Numbered from the stretch's first letter, positions 16,364 to 25,885 are shown. The stretch: 64,000 nucleotides of DNA from Luteimonas aestuarii (GCF_004357985.1 NZ_SMTF01000003.1:186001-250000); one strand, 5' to 3'. Numbers and translations: made by a program. Notes: generated by a model not told the origin, from the sequence alone.

Positions 16364-17679
16364 TCGCCCTGGCTGGTGTCGTACTGCCTGATCCGGAGCG
16401 ATCGGCCGTCGGCACCCACCTCGATGTCGCGCGCAGGGCTCCGCAGCGCTTCCGGGCGCGTGGCGAGACGCTCGACAAGGGTGCGCGGCCCCGTCCCCTG
16501 CTCACGCAGCCACAGCAGCGTGCCCAGCACCTGCATGCGCGCGCCCAGGTCCTGTGCGCGATGCCGATAGCCGTCATAAGCCGGCGATCCGATCGCGGCC
16601 AGCAGGCAACCCACCAGGTTGTCGATACACCCCGGCCGTGCCCAGCCGTGGCGAGGGAGCGCCGCGTCCCGGATGGGCAGGTCCGACGCAATGCGCGCAC
16701 GCTCCCCGGCGCTGCATGACTGCCCGTAGACAAGCGCCATCTCGCCGCGCGTCTTGTGCGCGTTGTAGACCAGCGAACTGAGCAGCCGCTCCACGGGATT
16801 CGCCGCTTCCGCAAGCGCGTTGCGCGTCATGTCCACCATGCCCGACGCAAAGGCCAGCTCTCCGCGCATCGCACGGCAGACCGAACGCTCCTCGACGTGC
16901 ACAGGCCGTACCGCGACGGCACAGATCTCCGGCACGGGATGGTGGGCAGGGAGTTCATGCAGCATCTGCGCCAGCAGTTGTGCGTTGGCATCGCCGGCGA
17001 TGGCAAGCGACGTCATCTGTACGACCAGCATGTCGGTGTTGCCGCCGAGCCTGCGCCATGTGTCGATGTCGCGGCAGCTCGCCTGCAGGGCAGCGTCGAC
17101 GTCGCCCTGTGCGAACAGCACGGCGTTGCGGGTCACGCCAAGCCGCAGCAACCCGAAATCCGGGAACGGGGCATCGATCCGGGACGGCAGCTGATTGGCG
17201 ACATATCCGTCGCCTGCAAGCCGATCGATGCGGGCGAGCAGCGAAGCGTTGCGCTGGACGAGGGCCTGGTAGGCGTCAAGTTCGGCGCGCACCCTCGGCA
17301 GGCAATCGCTTCCTCGCGGCTCGCAGAACAGCGCACGGTCATCGCTTGAGGGCGACTGGTCCGCGAAACGCGCAGCCGCTTCGGTGGCGAAGCCGTCGAG
17401 GCCACCGGTGCCATCCTCACCCGGGCCGGCGGCCTGGCGCATGCGATGGGCGTCGACCGCGACGAGCGTGGCCACCTCGTGCGGGGGCACGTCGTGCGCC
17501 AACAGCCATAGCGCACCGAACGCGTTGCCACCTTCCGGCTGCCACGGCGCACCCAGCAGCGCCAGGGCCTCGCGCTGTGCCTGTCCGGGTCCGGCCACGC
17601 GGGCGGCGGCCCATGCCAGCGCCAGCACCACGACCATGCCGACAATCCCCTTGATGATCCATTCGATCGCCTTTCCCAC
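16309..17679 (-). CDS. Membrane-anchored hypothetical protein
   Basis: 456 residues. One N-terminal membrane segment (IIKGIVGMVVVLALAWAAARV, about residues 7-27) is followed by a large alpha-helical periplasmic part with several Cys (FCEPRGSDCLP, ASCRDIDTW, GCIDNLVGCLL) that could form disulfides. GTG 17679 is preferred because GGAGGGG precedes it by 6 nt; in-frame ATGs at 17694 and 17703 are possible. No recognisable domain; proteins of this kind occur in Xanthomonadaceae next to unrelated genes. Its stop region overlaps the DUF4442 gene, and its promoter region adjoins that of the kinase. Confidence 0.7.
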   Translation of the reverse strand: MGKAIEWIIKGIVGMVVVLALAWAAARVAGPGQAQREALALLGAPWQPEGGNAFGALWLLAHDVPPHEVATLVAVDAHRMRQAAGPGEDGTGGLDGFATEAAARFADQSPSSDDRALFCEPRGSDCLPRVRAELDAYQALVQRNASLLARIDRLAGDGYVANQLPSRIDAPFPDFGLLRLGVTRNAVLFAQGDVDAALQASCRDIDTWRRLGGNTDMLVVQMTSLAIAGDANAQLLAQMLHELPAHHPVPEICAVAVRPVHVEERSVCRAMRGELAFASGMVDMTRNALAEAANPVERLLSSLVYNAHKTRGEMALVYGQSCSAGERARIASDLPIRDAALPRHGWARPGCIDNLVGCLLAAIGSPAYDGYRHRAQDLGARMQVLGTLLWLREQGTGPRTLVERLATRPEALRSPARDIEVGADGRSLRIRQYDTSQGDYWEVPLPDDVVAPSVAD

Positions 17680-17801
17680 GCGCGTCCCCTCCATTGGTGG
17701 CATGCCAACGACGCCGCTCCCGGTGTCGATGTGACCGCACGCCAATGCCTTTCACGTCCGCGCAGTATCGGCGCGGTATATCCTCACCCGGGGGAATCCG
17801 A

Positions 17802-19844
17802 ATGAACAGACCACACGCGTCCGACGCTCCAAGACCGCCGCCGGAGGTTCCCGGGTACCGGCTGTCGCGCGTGATCGGCCAGGGCGGCATGTCTACCGTC
17901 TGGCTGGGCACGCAGCTGTCGCTGTCGCGCGAGGTGGCGATCAAGGTGATGCTGCCCGACGCACTGGCCGACGAGGTCAGCCGCAGGCGCTTCGAGAACG
18001 AAGCGCGCACCATCGCGAGGCTTGAGCATCCGCATATCGTGGGCATCCATGAGGTGGGGCGCACGCGTGACGGGCTGCCGTGGTACTCGATGCCGCACTT
18101 GCCGCGCGGGCATGTCGGGCAGCGTGACCTGCGCGACGATCCCGCGCGCATTCGCGAGATCCTTCGCGCGCTGCTGTCGGCGCTGGGGTTCGCGCATGCG
18201 CGCGGCGTGGTGCATCGCGACGTCAAGGCTGAAAACGTGCTGTTCGACGAGGCCGATCGCCCGCTGCTGGCCGACTTCGGCATTGCGTTGCGCCGCGGCC
18301 ACGGCACGCGCGTGACCATGACCGGGCTGGCCGTAGGCAGCACCGCCTACATGTCGCCGGAGCAGGCCCGCGGGCAGCAGGTGGACCACCGCACCGATCT
18401 GTACAGCGTTGGCGTGCTGGCCTGGGAAATGCTGACCGGCGAGCTGCCTTACCAGGCTGACGACGCGCTGTCGATGGCGATCATGCATGCGCAGAACCCG
18501 CTACCGAAGCTGCCGCACGAGTTGCGTCACTGGCAACGCTTCATGGATCGCGCGATGGCGAAATCGCCGGCGCGGCGTTTCCACGATGCGAAGCAGATGC
18601 AGGCCGCGCTGGACGAGGTGCCGCAACGCGTGGGCCAGCGCACGCCGCGCTTCGCGATCGCCCTGCGCAAGGCGCGCGACGGCGTCAGGCACATGCCGCG
18701 CATCGCCTGGGTGCCGGTGGGCCTGCTGGTCGCTGCAGGCATCGGTTTCGCGTTGCGCACGCCGGGGGGTGGCACGCCTGGCCCCGAGAGGGGCACGCCG
18801 ACAGGCAGCGCGGTCGCTGCAGGCGCGGCAGGCGGGAGCGAAACCGGCGCGGCGAATGGCGACCCGCTGCAATCGATGCATCGCGCGGCACCGGAGTCCG
18901 ACGTCGATCGCCTGCTGGTCGAGGTGCGCGAGCAGCTGCGCGCCGGGCGCCTGGTCTCGCCAGCCGGTGGCAACGCCGTGGAAAGCCTGGTCGGTGCATG
19001 GCGCAGCGACCGCGCGCATCTCGCGCTGCCGGACACGACCGCCAACGTAATGGCCGCGCTGACGCGCGAAAGCGTGCGCCAACTCGACGCCGGCGCTGAC
19101 GCACGCGCTGCTGAACTGCTGCGCCGCGCCGCTGCACTGGCGCGCGAGGCTGGCACCGCCGGGGTTGCGCCGCTGCAGGCGCAACATCGCGAGGTCGAAC
19201 AGGCACTGGGCAAGCGCATCGATCGCGCAGTCGACGTCGACGACCGCGCCACGGCCAGCCGCGCCGTTGCCTTCGCGCGCGAACACGACCTGCCTGATGG
19301 CGTGGTGGCACGGCTGCAGGTGCGCAGCCAGCGCGAGCCACCCCTGGAGGTGCGCTTCGCGCGCGACATCGGGGACATGGTGATGCTGCGCGACGGCGAT
19401 CGCCTGTTCGCATCGATGCGCCGCGCGGTCACCCGCGACGAGTACGCCCGTTTCGCCAGCGCCACCGGGCGCGAGCCGGCGGCATGCCGGGAACGCGGCT
19501 CCCTGCTACGCGTGGTGTCGCCGCGGGACTGGACCCAACCCGGTTTCGACCAGTCCGCCGACGACCCCGTGGTGTGCGTGTCCTGGGACGACGCCAGCGC
19601 CTACGCGCAGTGGCTGTCGCGGCAGACCGGCAAGCGGCACCGCCTGTCCACGGCTGCGGAGGCGGCGCTGATGCCCGGCTCCGGTGGCGCCCGCGCCGTC
19701 TCCGAATGGCGTAGCGATTGCGCCGGCGACTGCAGCAAGCGCAACGCCATCGGGCGCAGCTGGCGCAGCGACAACGCGCGGCGATCGCTGGATGCCGCCC
19801 GCGGCTACGACGACGTGGGTTTCCGGCTGGTACGCGACCCCTGA
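17802..19844 (+). CDS. Ser/Thr protein kinase fused to an FGE-like (SUMF1) domain
   Basis: 680 residues. N-terminal Hanks-type kinase: Gly-rich loop GQGGMS at 26-31, Lys48 in AIKVM, HRDVKAEN from 138, DFG at 158-160, then a membrane segment at about 301-320. The outer part has an alpha-helical Ala/Arg-rich region and, from about 526, a formylglycine-generating-enzyme-like domain (AVTRDEYARFASATG, VVCVSWDDASAYAQWLS, RGYDDVGFRLVR). Kinase residues look active. The FGE-like part is short, without a clear active-site Cys pair, so it is probably a ligand-binding module. ATG 17802 follows ggggaatccg. Confidence 0.85.
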   Translation: MNRPHASDAPRPPPEVPGYRLSRVIGQGGMSTVWLGTQLSLSREVAIKVMLPDALADEVSRRRFENEARTIARLEHPHIVGIHEVGRTRDGLPWYSMPHLPRGHVGQRDLRDDPARIREILRALLSALGFAHARGVVHRDVKAENVLFDEADRPLLADFGIALRRGHGTRVTMTGLAVGSTAYMSPEQARGQQVDHRTDLYSVGVLAWEMLTGELPYQADDALSMAIMHAQNPLPKLPHELRHWQRFMDRAMAKSPARRFHDAKQMQAALDEVPQRVGQRTPRFAIALRKARDGVRHMPRIAWVPVGLLVAAGIGFALRTPGGGTPGPERGTPTGSAVAAGAAGGSETGAANGDPLQSMHRAAPESDVDRLLVEVREQLRAGRLVSPAGGNAVESLVGAWRSDRAHLALPDTTANVMAALTRESVRQLDAGADARAAELLRRAAALAREAGTAGVAPLQAQHREVEQALGKRIDRAVDVDDRATASRAVAFAREHDLPDGVVARLQVRSQREPPLEVRFARDIGDMVMLRDGDRLFASMRRAVTRDEYARFASATGREPAACRERGSLLRVVSPRDWTQPGFDQSADDPVVCVSWDDASAYAQWLSRQTGKRHRLSTAAEAALMPGSGGARAVSEWRSDCAGDCSKRNAIGRSWRSDNARRSLDAARGYDDVGFRLVRDP

Positions 19845-19902
19845 CCGGACCGGCGGCGCCGACCCCGACGAACGCTCGTCCGCGGGAAGCGTCCTTGCCG
19901 CC

Positions 19903-19908
19903 TACAAT
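19903..19908 (+). promoter_or_regulatory. Candidate -10 box; possible leaderless start of DUF502 gene
   Basis: TACAAT ends 6 nt before the ATG at 19915, so transcription from it would start at or next to the start codon. No clear -35 is visible. Confidence 0.35.
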
Positions 19909-19914
19909 CCGCGG

Positions 19915-20616
19915 ATGTCGCCGACCCCGCCGCCCGCCCCCCGCAGCCTTGCGCGCCGCCTGCAAGGCCTGTTCCTCACCGGCCTGCTCACGCTGCTGCC
20001 GATCTGGCTGACCTGGGTGGTGGTGAAGTTCGTGTTCGCACTGCTGTCCGATGTCAGCAGGCCGTGGGTGGGTCCACTGTCGCAGCGGATCGCCGCAGCG
20101 TCTCCCGACGCACTGGGCTGGTTCAGCGCCGAGTTCGTGCAGGCCACCATCGCGCTGCTGGCGACACTGGTGCTGATCCTGGTCGTGGGCTGGCTGGCGC
20201 GTCGGGTGATCGGCCAGCGCATGCTGTCGTGGGTGGAGTCGCTGGTGCTGCGCGTCCCGCTGGCCAGCACCATCTATTCCAGCGCCCGCAAGTTGCTGGA
20301 CATCCTGCAGACCAAGCCCGGCAGCACCCAGCGCGTGGTGCTGGTGGACTTCCCGCATCGCGAGATGAAGGCCATCGGCTTCGTCACCCGCGTGGTCCGC
20401 GAACACGGCACCGGTCGCGAACTCGCCGCCGTGTACGTACCCACCACGCCCAATCCGACCTCCGGCTACCTCGAGATCGTGCCGGTCGAGAAACTCACGC
20501 CCACCGACTGGACCGTCGACCAGGCGATGAGCTTCATCATCAGCGGCGGCGCGGTCGCACCGGACACCATCCCGTTCGATCCGCCGCCCCGGCCCGGATC
20601 GGCCGCGTCGCCATGA
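19915..20616 (+). CDS. DUF502 family membrane protein
   Basis: 233 residues. Two membrane segments near the N-terminus (GLFLTGLLTLLPIWLTWVVV and ATIALLATLVLILVVGWLA) and a C-terminal cytoplasmic domain containing PLASTIYSSARKLLDI, VLVDFPHREMKAIGFVT and YVPTTPNPTSGYLEIV, the DUF502 signature. The family is widespread and uncharacterised; plant relatives are linked to cell-death signalling. ATG 19915 was chosen over upstream in-frame starts that would overlap the kinase gene. A hairpin at 20645-20671 separates it from convergent rhlE. Confidence 0.85.
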   Translation: MSPTPPPAPRSLARRLQGLFLTGLLTLLPIWLTWVVVKFVFALLSDVSRPWVGPLSQRIAAASPDALGWFSAEFVQATIALLATLVLILVVGWLARRVIGQRMLSWVESLVLRVPLASTIYSSARKLLDILQTKPGSTQRVVLVDFPHREMKAIGFVTRVVREHGTGRELAAVYVPTTPNPTSGYLEIVPVEKLTPTDWTVDQAMSFIISGGAVAPDTIPFDPPPRPGSAASP

Positions 20617-20644
20617 CGACGCCTTGGGACCGACCCCGTAACAA

Positions 20645-20671
20645 GCGAGGGCCGCATGTCGCGGCCCTCGC
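20645..20671. terminator. Bidirectional hairpin between DUF502 gene and rhlE
   Basis: Perfect 11-bp stem GCGAGGGCCGC (20645-20655) / GCGGCCCTCGC (20661-20671) with a 5-nt loop, between two convergent genes. T tracts are weak on both strands. Confidence 0.6.
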
Positions 20672-20698
20672 TGTCCTTAGCCTGTAGTGAGCTTCGCC

Positions 20699-22096
20699 TC
20701 AGGCGCTGTTGCCGCCGTGACGCTGCCGCTGCCGGCTGGGGCCATTGCCGCTTTTCGCACCGGTATGCGCATGCGCGTGTGCGCCACGGTCCATCGGCTT
20801 GCCGTGTCCGCGGCTGCCCGGCTTGCGCGGCGCGCGGTGGCCGGAGGGCTTCTGCTCGCCCGGGCGCAGGCCCGGACGCGCACCCATCGACGGCTTGCGC
20901 TGCTGGCCGCCGTTCTTCGGGATCGGGGCATCCAGGCGGATCGGACGGCTGGGTTCGAACCCGGCCACCGTCTGCATCAGGATGTCGGCCTTGAGCATGC
21001 GCTGGATCTGCTTCAGCAGGCCGCCCTCTTCCGGCGACACCAGCGACAGCGCCTCGCCCTGCGCACCGTTGCGGCCGGTACGGCCGATGCGGTGCACGTA
21101 GTCCTCGGCCACCATCGGCAGGTCGTGGTTGATCACCAGCGGCAGGTTGGGGATGTCGAGCCCGCGAGCTGCGACGTCGGTGGCGACGAGGATGCGCGCC
21201 TTGCCGGACTTGAACGCATCCAGCGCCTTCTGCCGCTGCGCCTGGCTCTTGTTGCCGTGGATGGCGAGCGCCTTCAGGCCGGCCTTCTCCAACTGCTCGG
21301 CCAGGCGATTGCAGCCGTGCTTGGTCTTGCCGAAGATCAGGACCTGGTCGGTGTGGCGCGCGGCGAGAATGTCGACCAGCAGGTCGCGCTTGCGCGACGC
21401 GTCGACCGGATGCACGCGATGCACGATCGTGTCGGCAATGGTGTTCTGCGAAGCGACCTGCACTTCGGTCGGGTTGCGCAGCATGTCCATCGCCAAGGCA
21501 CGGATGCGCGGCTCGAACGTGGCCGAGAACAGCATGGTCTGGCGCTGCTGCGGCACGCGGGCCAGCACGCGCTTGATCGAGGGCAGGAAGCCCATGTCGA
21601 GCATGCGGTCGGCTTCGTCCAGCACCAGCAGTTCGACCGCGTCGAGCTTGGCGTGGCCGCTGTCGAGGTGGTCGAGCAGGCGTCCCGGGCAGGCGACCAG
21701 GATGTCGACGCCGCGACGCAGGTTGTCGATCTGCGGCTGCATGCCGACGCCGCCGAAGACCATGGTCACGTTGAGCTTCAGGTGGCGGCCATAGGCCTTG
21801 AGGCTGTCGGCCACCTGCACGGCCAGCTCGCGCGTGGGCACCAGCACCAGCGCGCGCGGCTTGCGCGGGCCCCTGGCCGGCGTTTCCTTCGCGAGCTTCT
21901 GCAGCAACGGCAGGCCGAACGCGGCCGTCTTGCCGGTACCGGTCTGCGCGGCACCGAGGATGTCATTGCCGGCGAGCGCGGCGGGAATGGCCTGCGCCTG
22001 GATCGGCGTGGGCGTAGTGTAGTTGGTGTCGGTCAGCGCGCGCAGCAACGCGGGCGACAGCCCGAGCCCTTCGAAGGGCGTGGTTTCGATCGTCAT
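20699..22096 (-). CDS. rhlE: DEAD-box RNA helicase, RhlE type
   Basis: 465 residues. All core motifs are present: Q motif (TPTPIQAQAIP), AQTGTGKT, PTRELAVQ, DEAD (LVLDEADRMLDMGF), SAT, then ARILVATDVAARGLDIP and HRIGRTGRNG. The basic C-terminal tail (about 375-465, rich in Arg, Lys, Gly, His) probably holds RNA. RhlE helicases act in ribosome assembly and RNA decay, often at low temperature. ATG 22096; the longer upstream open frame is not family-like. The 363-bp divergent gap to the next gene holds a long leader for one or both genes but no gene. Confidence 0.92.
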   Translation of the reverse strand: MTIETTPFEGLGLSPALLRALTDTNYTTPTPIQAQAIPAALAGNDILGAAQTGTGKTAAFGLPLLQKLAKETPARGPRKPRALVLVPTRELAVQVADSLKAYGRHLKLNVTMVFGGVGMQPQIDNLRRGVDILVACPGRLLDHLDSGHAKLDAVELLVLDEADRMLDMGFLPSIKRVLARVPQQRQTMLFSATFEPRIRALAMDMLRNPTEVQVASQNTIADTIVHRVHPVDASRKRDLLVDILAARHTDQVLIFGKTKHGCNRLAEQLEKAGLKALAIHGNKSQAQRQKALDAFKSGKARILVATDVAARGLDIPNLPLVINHDLPMVAEDYVHRIGRTGRNGAQGEALSLVSPEEGGLLKQIQRMLKADILMQTVAGFEPSRPIRLDAPIPKNGGQQRKPSMGARPGLRPGEQKPSGHRAPRKPGSRGHGKPMDRGAHAHAHTGAKSGNGPSRQRQRHGGNSA

Positions 22097-22424
22097 TGGA
22101 TGGACTCCGTGGCAGCCGCGCCACGCCATGCCCTCGCGTGTTTGCGCGGGGTCATCGAAGCGGCTTCGACTGGCTTGCCCGGAACTATCCAGTACCGCGT
22201 TGCGGGCAAAAGATGTGCGGCTGCCGGAGGAACCGGGCCGTGTCTGCGCGACGAATGACGTGCGGGAGAGGATGCCCTCGACCGGAGCCGGGGCGAGCCT
22301 GCCAGGATCGTGACCGCCGGGCCAGGGGCCAGGCGAGTGGGCAGACGCGTCGCAAACGGCGCGTAGTCTAGCCGCTTTCCACGCCAAATGCCACGAGGCC
22401 GGCGGTGCCCGCGGGCGATTCGTC

Positions 22425-22430
22425 TAGAAT
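22425..22430 (+). promoter_or_regulatory. Candidate -10 box for the LysM-FecR gene
   Basis: TAGAAT 30 nt before the ATG at 22460. Apart from this, the 22097-22459 gap shows no gene or strong structure. Confidence 0.35.
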
Positions 22431-22459
22431 GGCGGGCTTCCTTCCGGGGAAAGGACTCC

Positions 22460-24196
22460 ATGACAGCTGACCAGACGACGCGGCCGCCGAGGCACGCGCA
22501 GCGTTCTGCAACCGCGCTTTCGCTGCCTTCGCCGCGTGCCGGGACCTGGCGTTGCGCCGCCCTCCGGGTGTTGTTGCTGCTGCCGCTTGCGCTGGCGTGC
22601 TGGTTGGTACCCGCCAGCGTGGATGCACAGGAATGGCGTTACCGGATCCGTCCCGGCGACACCGTCTGGGACCTGGCCAGCGCGCACATGCGCCAGGATA
22701 TCCCGTGGGAACGGCTGCAGTCCCATAATGCAATCGAGGACCCGCTGCGGCTTGTGCCCGGACGGGTGATGTCGTTCCCGGTCGCCTGGCTGCGGCAACA
22801 ACCTGCCCAGGCCCGCGTGATCGCGCTATCGGGCGACGTCCAAGCCAGTCGCGATGGCAGTTTCGGTGACGCGTTCCCGGCCGTCGAGGGCTTGCAGTTG
22901 GGCAGCGGCGCGGCGCTGCGCACGACGCCAGCTGCCAGCCTGACCCTGGCGTTCGCCGACGGTTCGCAATTGCAGCTGAAGGGCGACAGCGAACTGCATC
23001 TCGATCGGCTCAGCGCCTACGGTGCCACCGGGATGGTCGATACCCGCCTGCGCCTGCCGCGTGGGCGCGCCTCCAGCAAGGTCACGCGCAGTCGCGGCCC
23101 CGCATCGCGCTTCAGCATCGACGCACCGGGCATGATGTCCAGCGTGCGCGGCACCGAGTTCCGCGTCGGCAGCGACGGGATCCGCAGTCGCTCGGAAGTG
23201 GTCGAGGGCCGGGTGATGGTGTCGGGCGGTGGCCGCAGCGTTGCGGTGGATGCAGGCCGTGGCACTGCGCTCGATGCCGATGGGCGTCCCCGCACCCCGA
23301 TTCCGCTGCTGGCCGCGCCGGACCTGTCCGCATGGCCGCGCGAAATCATGCGCATGCCGGCGGACCTGCAGTGGACAGGGGTTCCGGGCGCGGTCGCCTA
23401 TCGCCTCCAGGCCAGTGCACATGACGATTTCCGCACCCTGCTGCAGGACAGCGTGGTCGCGGACGCACGCGCTCGTTTTGACGTCCGCAGCGAAGGCCTG
23501 TTGCATGTTCGCCTGCGCGCCATCGACGCGCACGGCCTGGAAGGTTTCGATGCCTCGGCCACGGTCCATGTCGCCGCGCAGCCGGCGCCGCCCTTCGCGA
23601 TAGCGCCGACCGACCGTGGCGATGCCGCAGGGCCACGCCCGCGCCTGCGCTGGACCGCCGCGGATGCGGCCGGCATGCGCTACCGCGTCCAGCTGGATGC
23701 CGATGGCACGTTCAATGCGCCGCTTGTCGAGGCGTCCGACCTTCGCCGCAACGAATACCGCGTCCCCGCCGACCTGCCGCCCGGGGGCTATGCCTGGCGC
23801 GTCGGCGCCATCGACGGCGATGGCCGCCACGGCCCATGGAGCGATGCGATGCGCTTTACCCTGCGCCCGCCCGGCGAAGGTCCGGGCGTGGATGCCGAAA
23901 CAGCCGATGGCACCTTGCAGGTGCGCTGGCGGGCCGGCGACGCGGGGCAACGCTACCGCTTCCAGCTGTCGCGCGATGCATCGTTTGCCCACGTGGTGCG
24001 GGACGAGATGCTCGACGACAACAGCATTGCCCTGCCCGGCCTGCGCGCCGGTACGTGGTACATGCGCGTGCGCGCCGTGGACAGCGATGGCTACGAGCAT
24101 CCGTACGGGCCGGCGCAGGTGGCCAAGGTCGGCTGCCTGCCATGCCGCATCCTGGCCGGCGCCGGCGGCGCCGCGCTGATCCTGCTGGTGCTCTGA
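22460..24196 (+). CDS. LysM and FecR domain envelope protein
   Basis: 578 residues. After an N-terminal hydrophobic signal segment (about 36-56) comes a LysM peptidoglycan-binding motif (YRIRPGDTVWDLASAHM, about 61-105), then a FecR domain (SLTLAFADGSQLQLKGDSELHL ... SSVRGTEFRVG, about 115-230) and Fn3-like modules (LRWTAADAAGMRYRVQL). It ends in a hydrophobic stretch (ILAGAGGAALILLVL) preceded by CLPC. The protein probably binds the cell wall and is held in the membrane. Its stop is 3 nt before the CHASE2-GGDEF gene, so it is the likely periplasmic partner of that sensor. FecR is otherwise known as an anti-sigma signalling module, but no sigma factor is nearby. Confidence 0.85.
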   Translation: MTADQTTRPPRHAQRSATALSLPSPRAGTWRCAALRVLLLLPLALACWLVPASVDAQEWRYRIRPGDTVWDLASAHMRQDIPWERLQSHNAIEDPLRLVPGRVMSFPVAWLRQQPAQARVIALSGDVQASRDGSFGDAFPAVEGLQLGSGAALRTTPAASLTLAFADGSQLQLKGDSELHLDRLSAYGATGMVDTRLRLPRGRASSKVTRSRGPASRFSIDAPGMMSSVRGTEFRVGSDGIRSRSEVVEGRVMVSGGGRSVAVDAGRGTALDADGRPRTPIPLLAAPDLSAWPREIMRMPADLQWTGVPGAVAYRLQASAHDDFRTLLQDSVVADARARFDVRSEGLLHVRLRAIDAHGLEGFDASATVHVAAQPAPPFAIAPTDRGDAAGPRPRLRWTAADAAGMRYRVQLDADGTFNAPLVEASDLRRNEYRVPADLPPGGYAWRVGAIDGDGRHGPWSDAMRFTLRPPGEGPGVDAETADGTLQVRWRAGDAGQRYRFQLSRDASFAHVVRDEMLDDNSIALPGLRAGTWYMRVRAVDSDGYEHPYGPAQVAKVGCLPCRILAGAGGAALILLVL

Positions 24197-24199
24197 GCC

Positions 24200-25879
24200 A
24201 TGCCACTGCCGCACGCCCGCAACTGGTTGCCCCGCGTGCTGATCGCCGCGGCCGCCGTCGCCTGCGTGGTCGTCGTGACCCTGCGCGCCACCACGGCGCC
24301 CATGGACGTGTGGCTGTACGACCGCATGATGACCGGACTCGACCAGGCGGTGGACGACCGCATCGTCATGGTGGTCGTGGACGACAAGAGCTTCTCCGCG
24401 CTCGGCCGCTGGCCGTGGTCCCGCGGCGTGCACGCGGAGCTGGTGCAGAAGCTGTCAGCGCACGAGCCTCGCGGCATCGCCTTCGACCTGCTCTTCGCCG
24501 AACCCAGCCGCAGCGACGAGGCCGGTGACGCGGCCCTTGCCGGCGCGATGCTGCGGGCAGGCAACGTGGCCTCGCCGGTTGCGGTGGAGGATTCGCAACC
24601 GGACGGCCCGCTGATCGAGGTGTTGCCGATGCCAACGCTGATCGAAGCCTCGGCAGCACTCGGACACGTCGAAATCGACGTCGGCGCCGATGGCATCGCC
24701 CGCGAAGCCTATCTGTACGCCGGGCTGGGCTCGGCGCATTGGCCGGCACTGGCGCTGGCGTTGCGCAACATCGATCCCGATGCGCGCCGTGATGGCCCGC
24801 TGCCCGGCTTGCGCCACCCCGACGGCGAACCGGGGACACGCTCCGCCTTCCTCTGGCACCGCGACTACCGCGTGCTGGTGCCCTATGCGCGCAACGCGGG
24901 CTTCCAGCAGGTTTCCTACGTCGACGTGCTGCGCGGCGAAGTGCCCGGGGAACTGCTCCGCGACCGCTGGATCCTGGTTGGGGTGACCGCCAGCGGCTCG
25001 CTGCGTGAAGTACTGGTCCCCGAAGCCAATGGTCGGAACCGCATGCCTGCAGTGGAGTTCCACGCGCACTTGCTCAATGCGTTGCTGCAGGGCAATGCCA
25101 TCGTCCCGCTGGCGCTGGCCTGGCAGCTCGCGATCGGGGTTGCGCTGGTCCTGCTGCCGTTCGCCGTCTATCGCCCGCGCCACCGCATCCGCCGCGCCTG
25201 GGTGGCGAGCACCGCCGGCGTGTTGGCCACGCTGCTGGCCTGCGTGCTGCTATTGCACTTCGCGCGCATCTGGTACGCGCCGACCGCAGCCCTGCTGGTG
25301 GCCTTCGCCGTCTATGGCATCTGGGCGACGCAACGCCTCCGCAAATCGCATCGCCTGGCGAGTTCGGATGGCCTGACCCGGCTGGCGAACCGGCACATGT
25401 TCGACCTCACGCTGGAGCGTGAACTGCAGTCGGCACGGCGATCCAGCCGGCCCTTGTCGTTGCTGCTGATCGATGTCGATCATTTCAAGCCGTACAACGA
25501 CCACTACGGCCACCAGGCCGGCGACGAGGTGCTGCGCAAGGTGGCTGACGCCATCCTGGTCTGGGCGCGGCGCCCGCGCGACCTGGCGGCACGCTACGGC
25601 GGCGATGAGCTCGCCCTGGTCCTGCCGGAAAGCTCGGCTCACGCCGCGGCCACCATCGCCCAGACCATCCTCGAAGACGTGCGTGCACTGGAGCTGCCGC
25701 ATGCGCAGTCCCCCATTGCACCCACGGTGACACTGAGCATCGGCATCGCCACGTTCTACCCCATCCTCGAAGGACACGACATCGACCTGCTGAAGCGTGC
25801 CGACGCGGCGCTCTACCGCGCCAAGCGCGAGGGCCGCAATCGCGTTCATGCGTCTTCGGGTACGCCGCGCGCAGGCTGA
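24200..25879 (+). CDS. CHASE2 sensor diguanylate cyclase
   Basis: 559 residues. One N-terminal membrane segment, a periplasmic CHASE2 domain (about 35-300: VVDDKSFSALGRWPWSRGVHAELV ... WILVGVTASGSLREV), three further membrane segments (about 305-380) and a C-terminal GGDEF domain. The active-site loop reads GGDEL (467-471), a variant with Leu for Phe; the metal- and GTP-binding residues are kept. An RxxD inhibitory site (RPRD, 458-461) lies five residues before it, as in feedback-controlled cyclases. It should make c-di-GMP in response to an envelope signal, probably via the LysM-FecR protein encoded just upstream. Confidence 0.88.
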   Translation: MPLPHARNWLPRVLIAAAAVACVVVVTLRATTAPMDVWLYDRMMTGLDQAVDDRIVMVVVDDKSFSALGRWPWSRGVHAELVQKLSAHEPRGIAFDLLFAEPSRSDEAGDAALAGAMLRAGNVASPVAVEDSQPDGPLIEVLPMPTLIEASAALGHVEIDVGADGIAREAYLYAGLGSAHWPALALALRNIDPDARRDGPLPGLRHPDGEPGTRSAFLWHRDYRVLVPYARNAGFQQVSYVDVLRGEVPGELLRDRWILVGVTASGSLREVLVPEANGRNRMPAVEFHAHLLNALLQGNAIVPLALAWQLAIGVALVLLPFAVYRPRHRIRRAWVASTAGVLATLLACVLLLHFARIWYAPTAALLVAFAVYGIWATQRLRKSHRLASSDGLTRLANRHMFDLTLERELQSARRSSRPLSLLLIDVDHFKPYNDHYGHQAGDEVLRKVADAILVWARRPRDLAARYGGDELALVLPESSAHAAATIAQTILEDVRALELPHAQSPIAPTVTLSIGIATFYPILEGHDIDLLKRADAALYRAKREGRNRVHASSGTPRAG

Positions 25880-25885
25880 GCCGCC

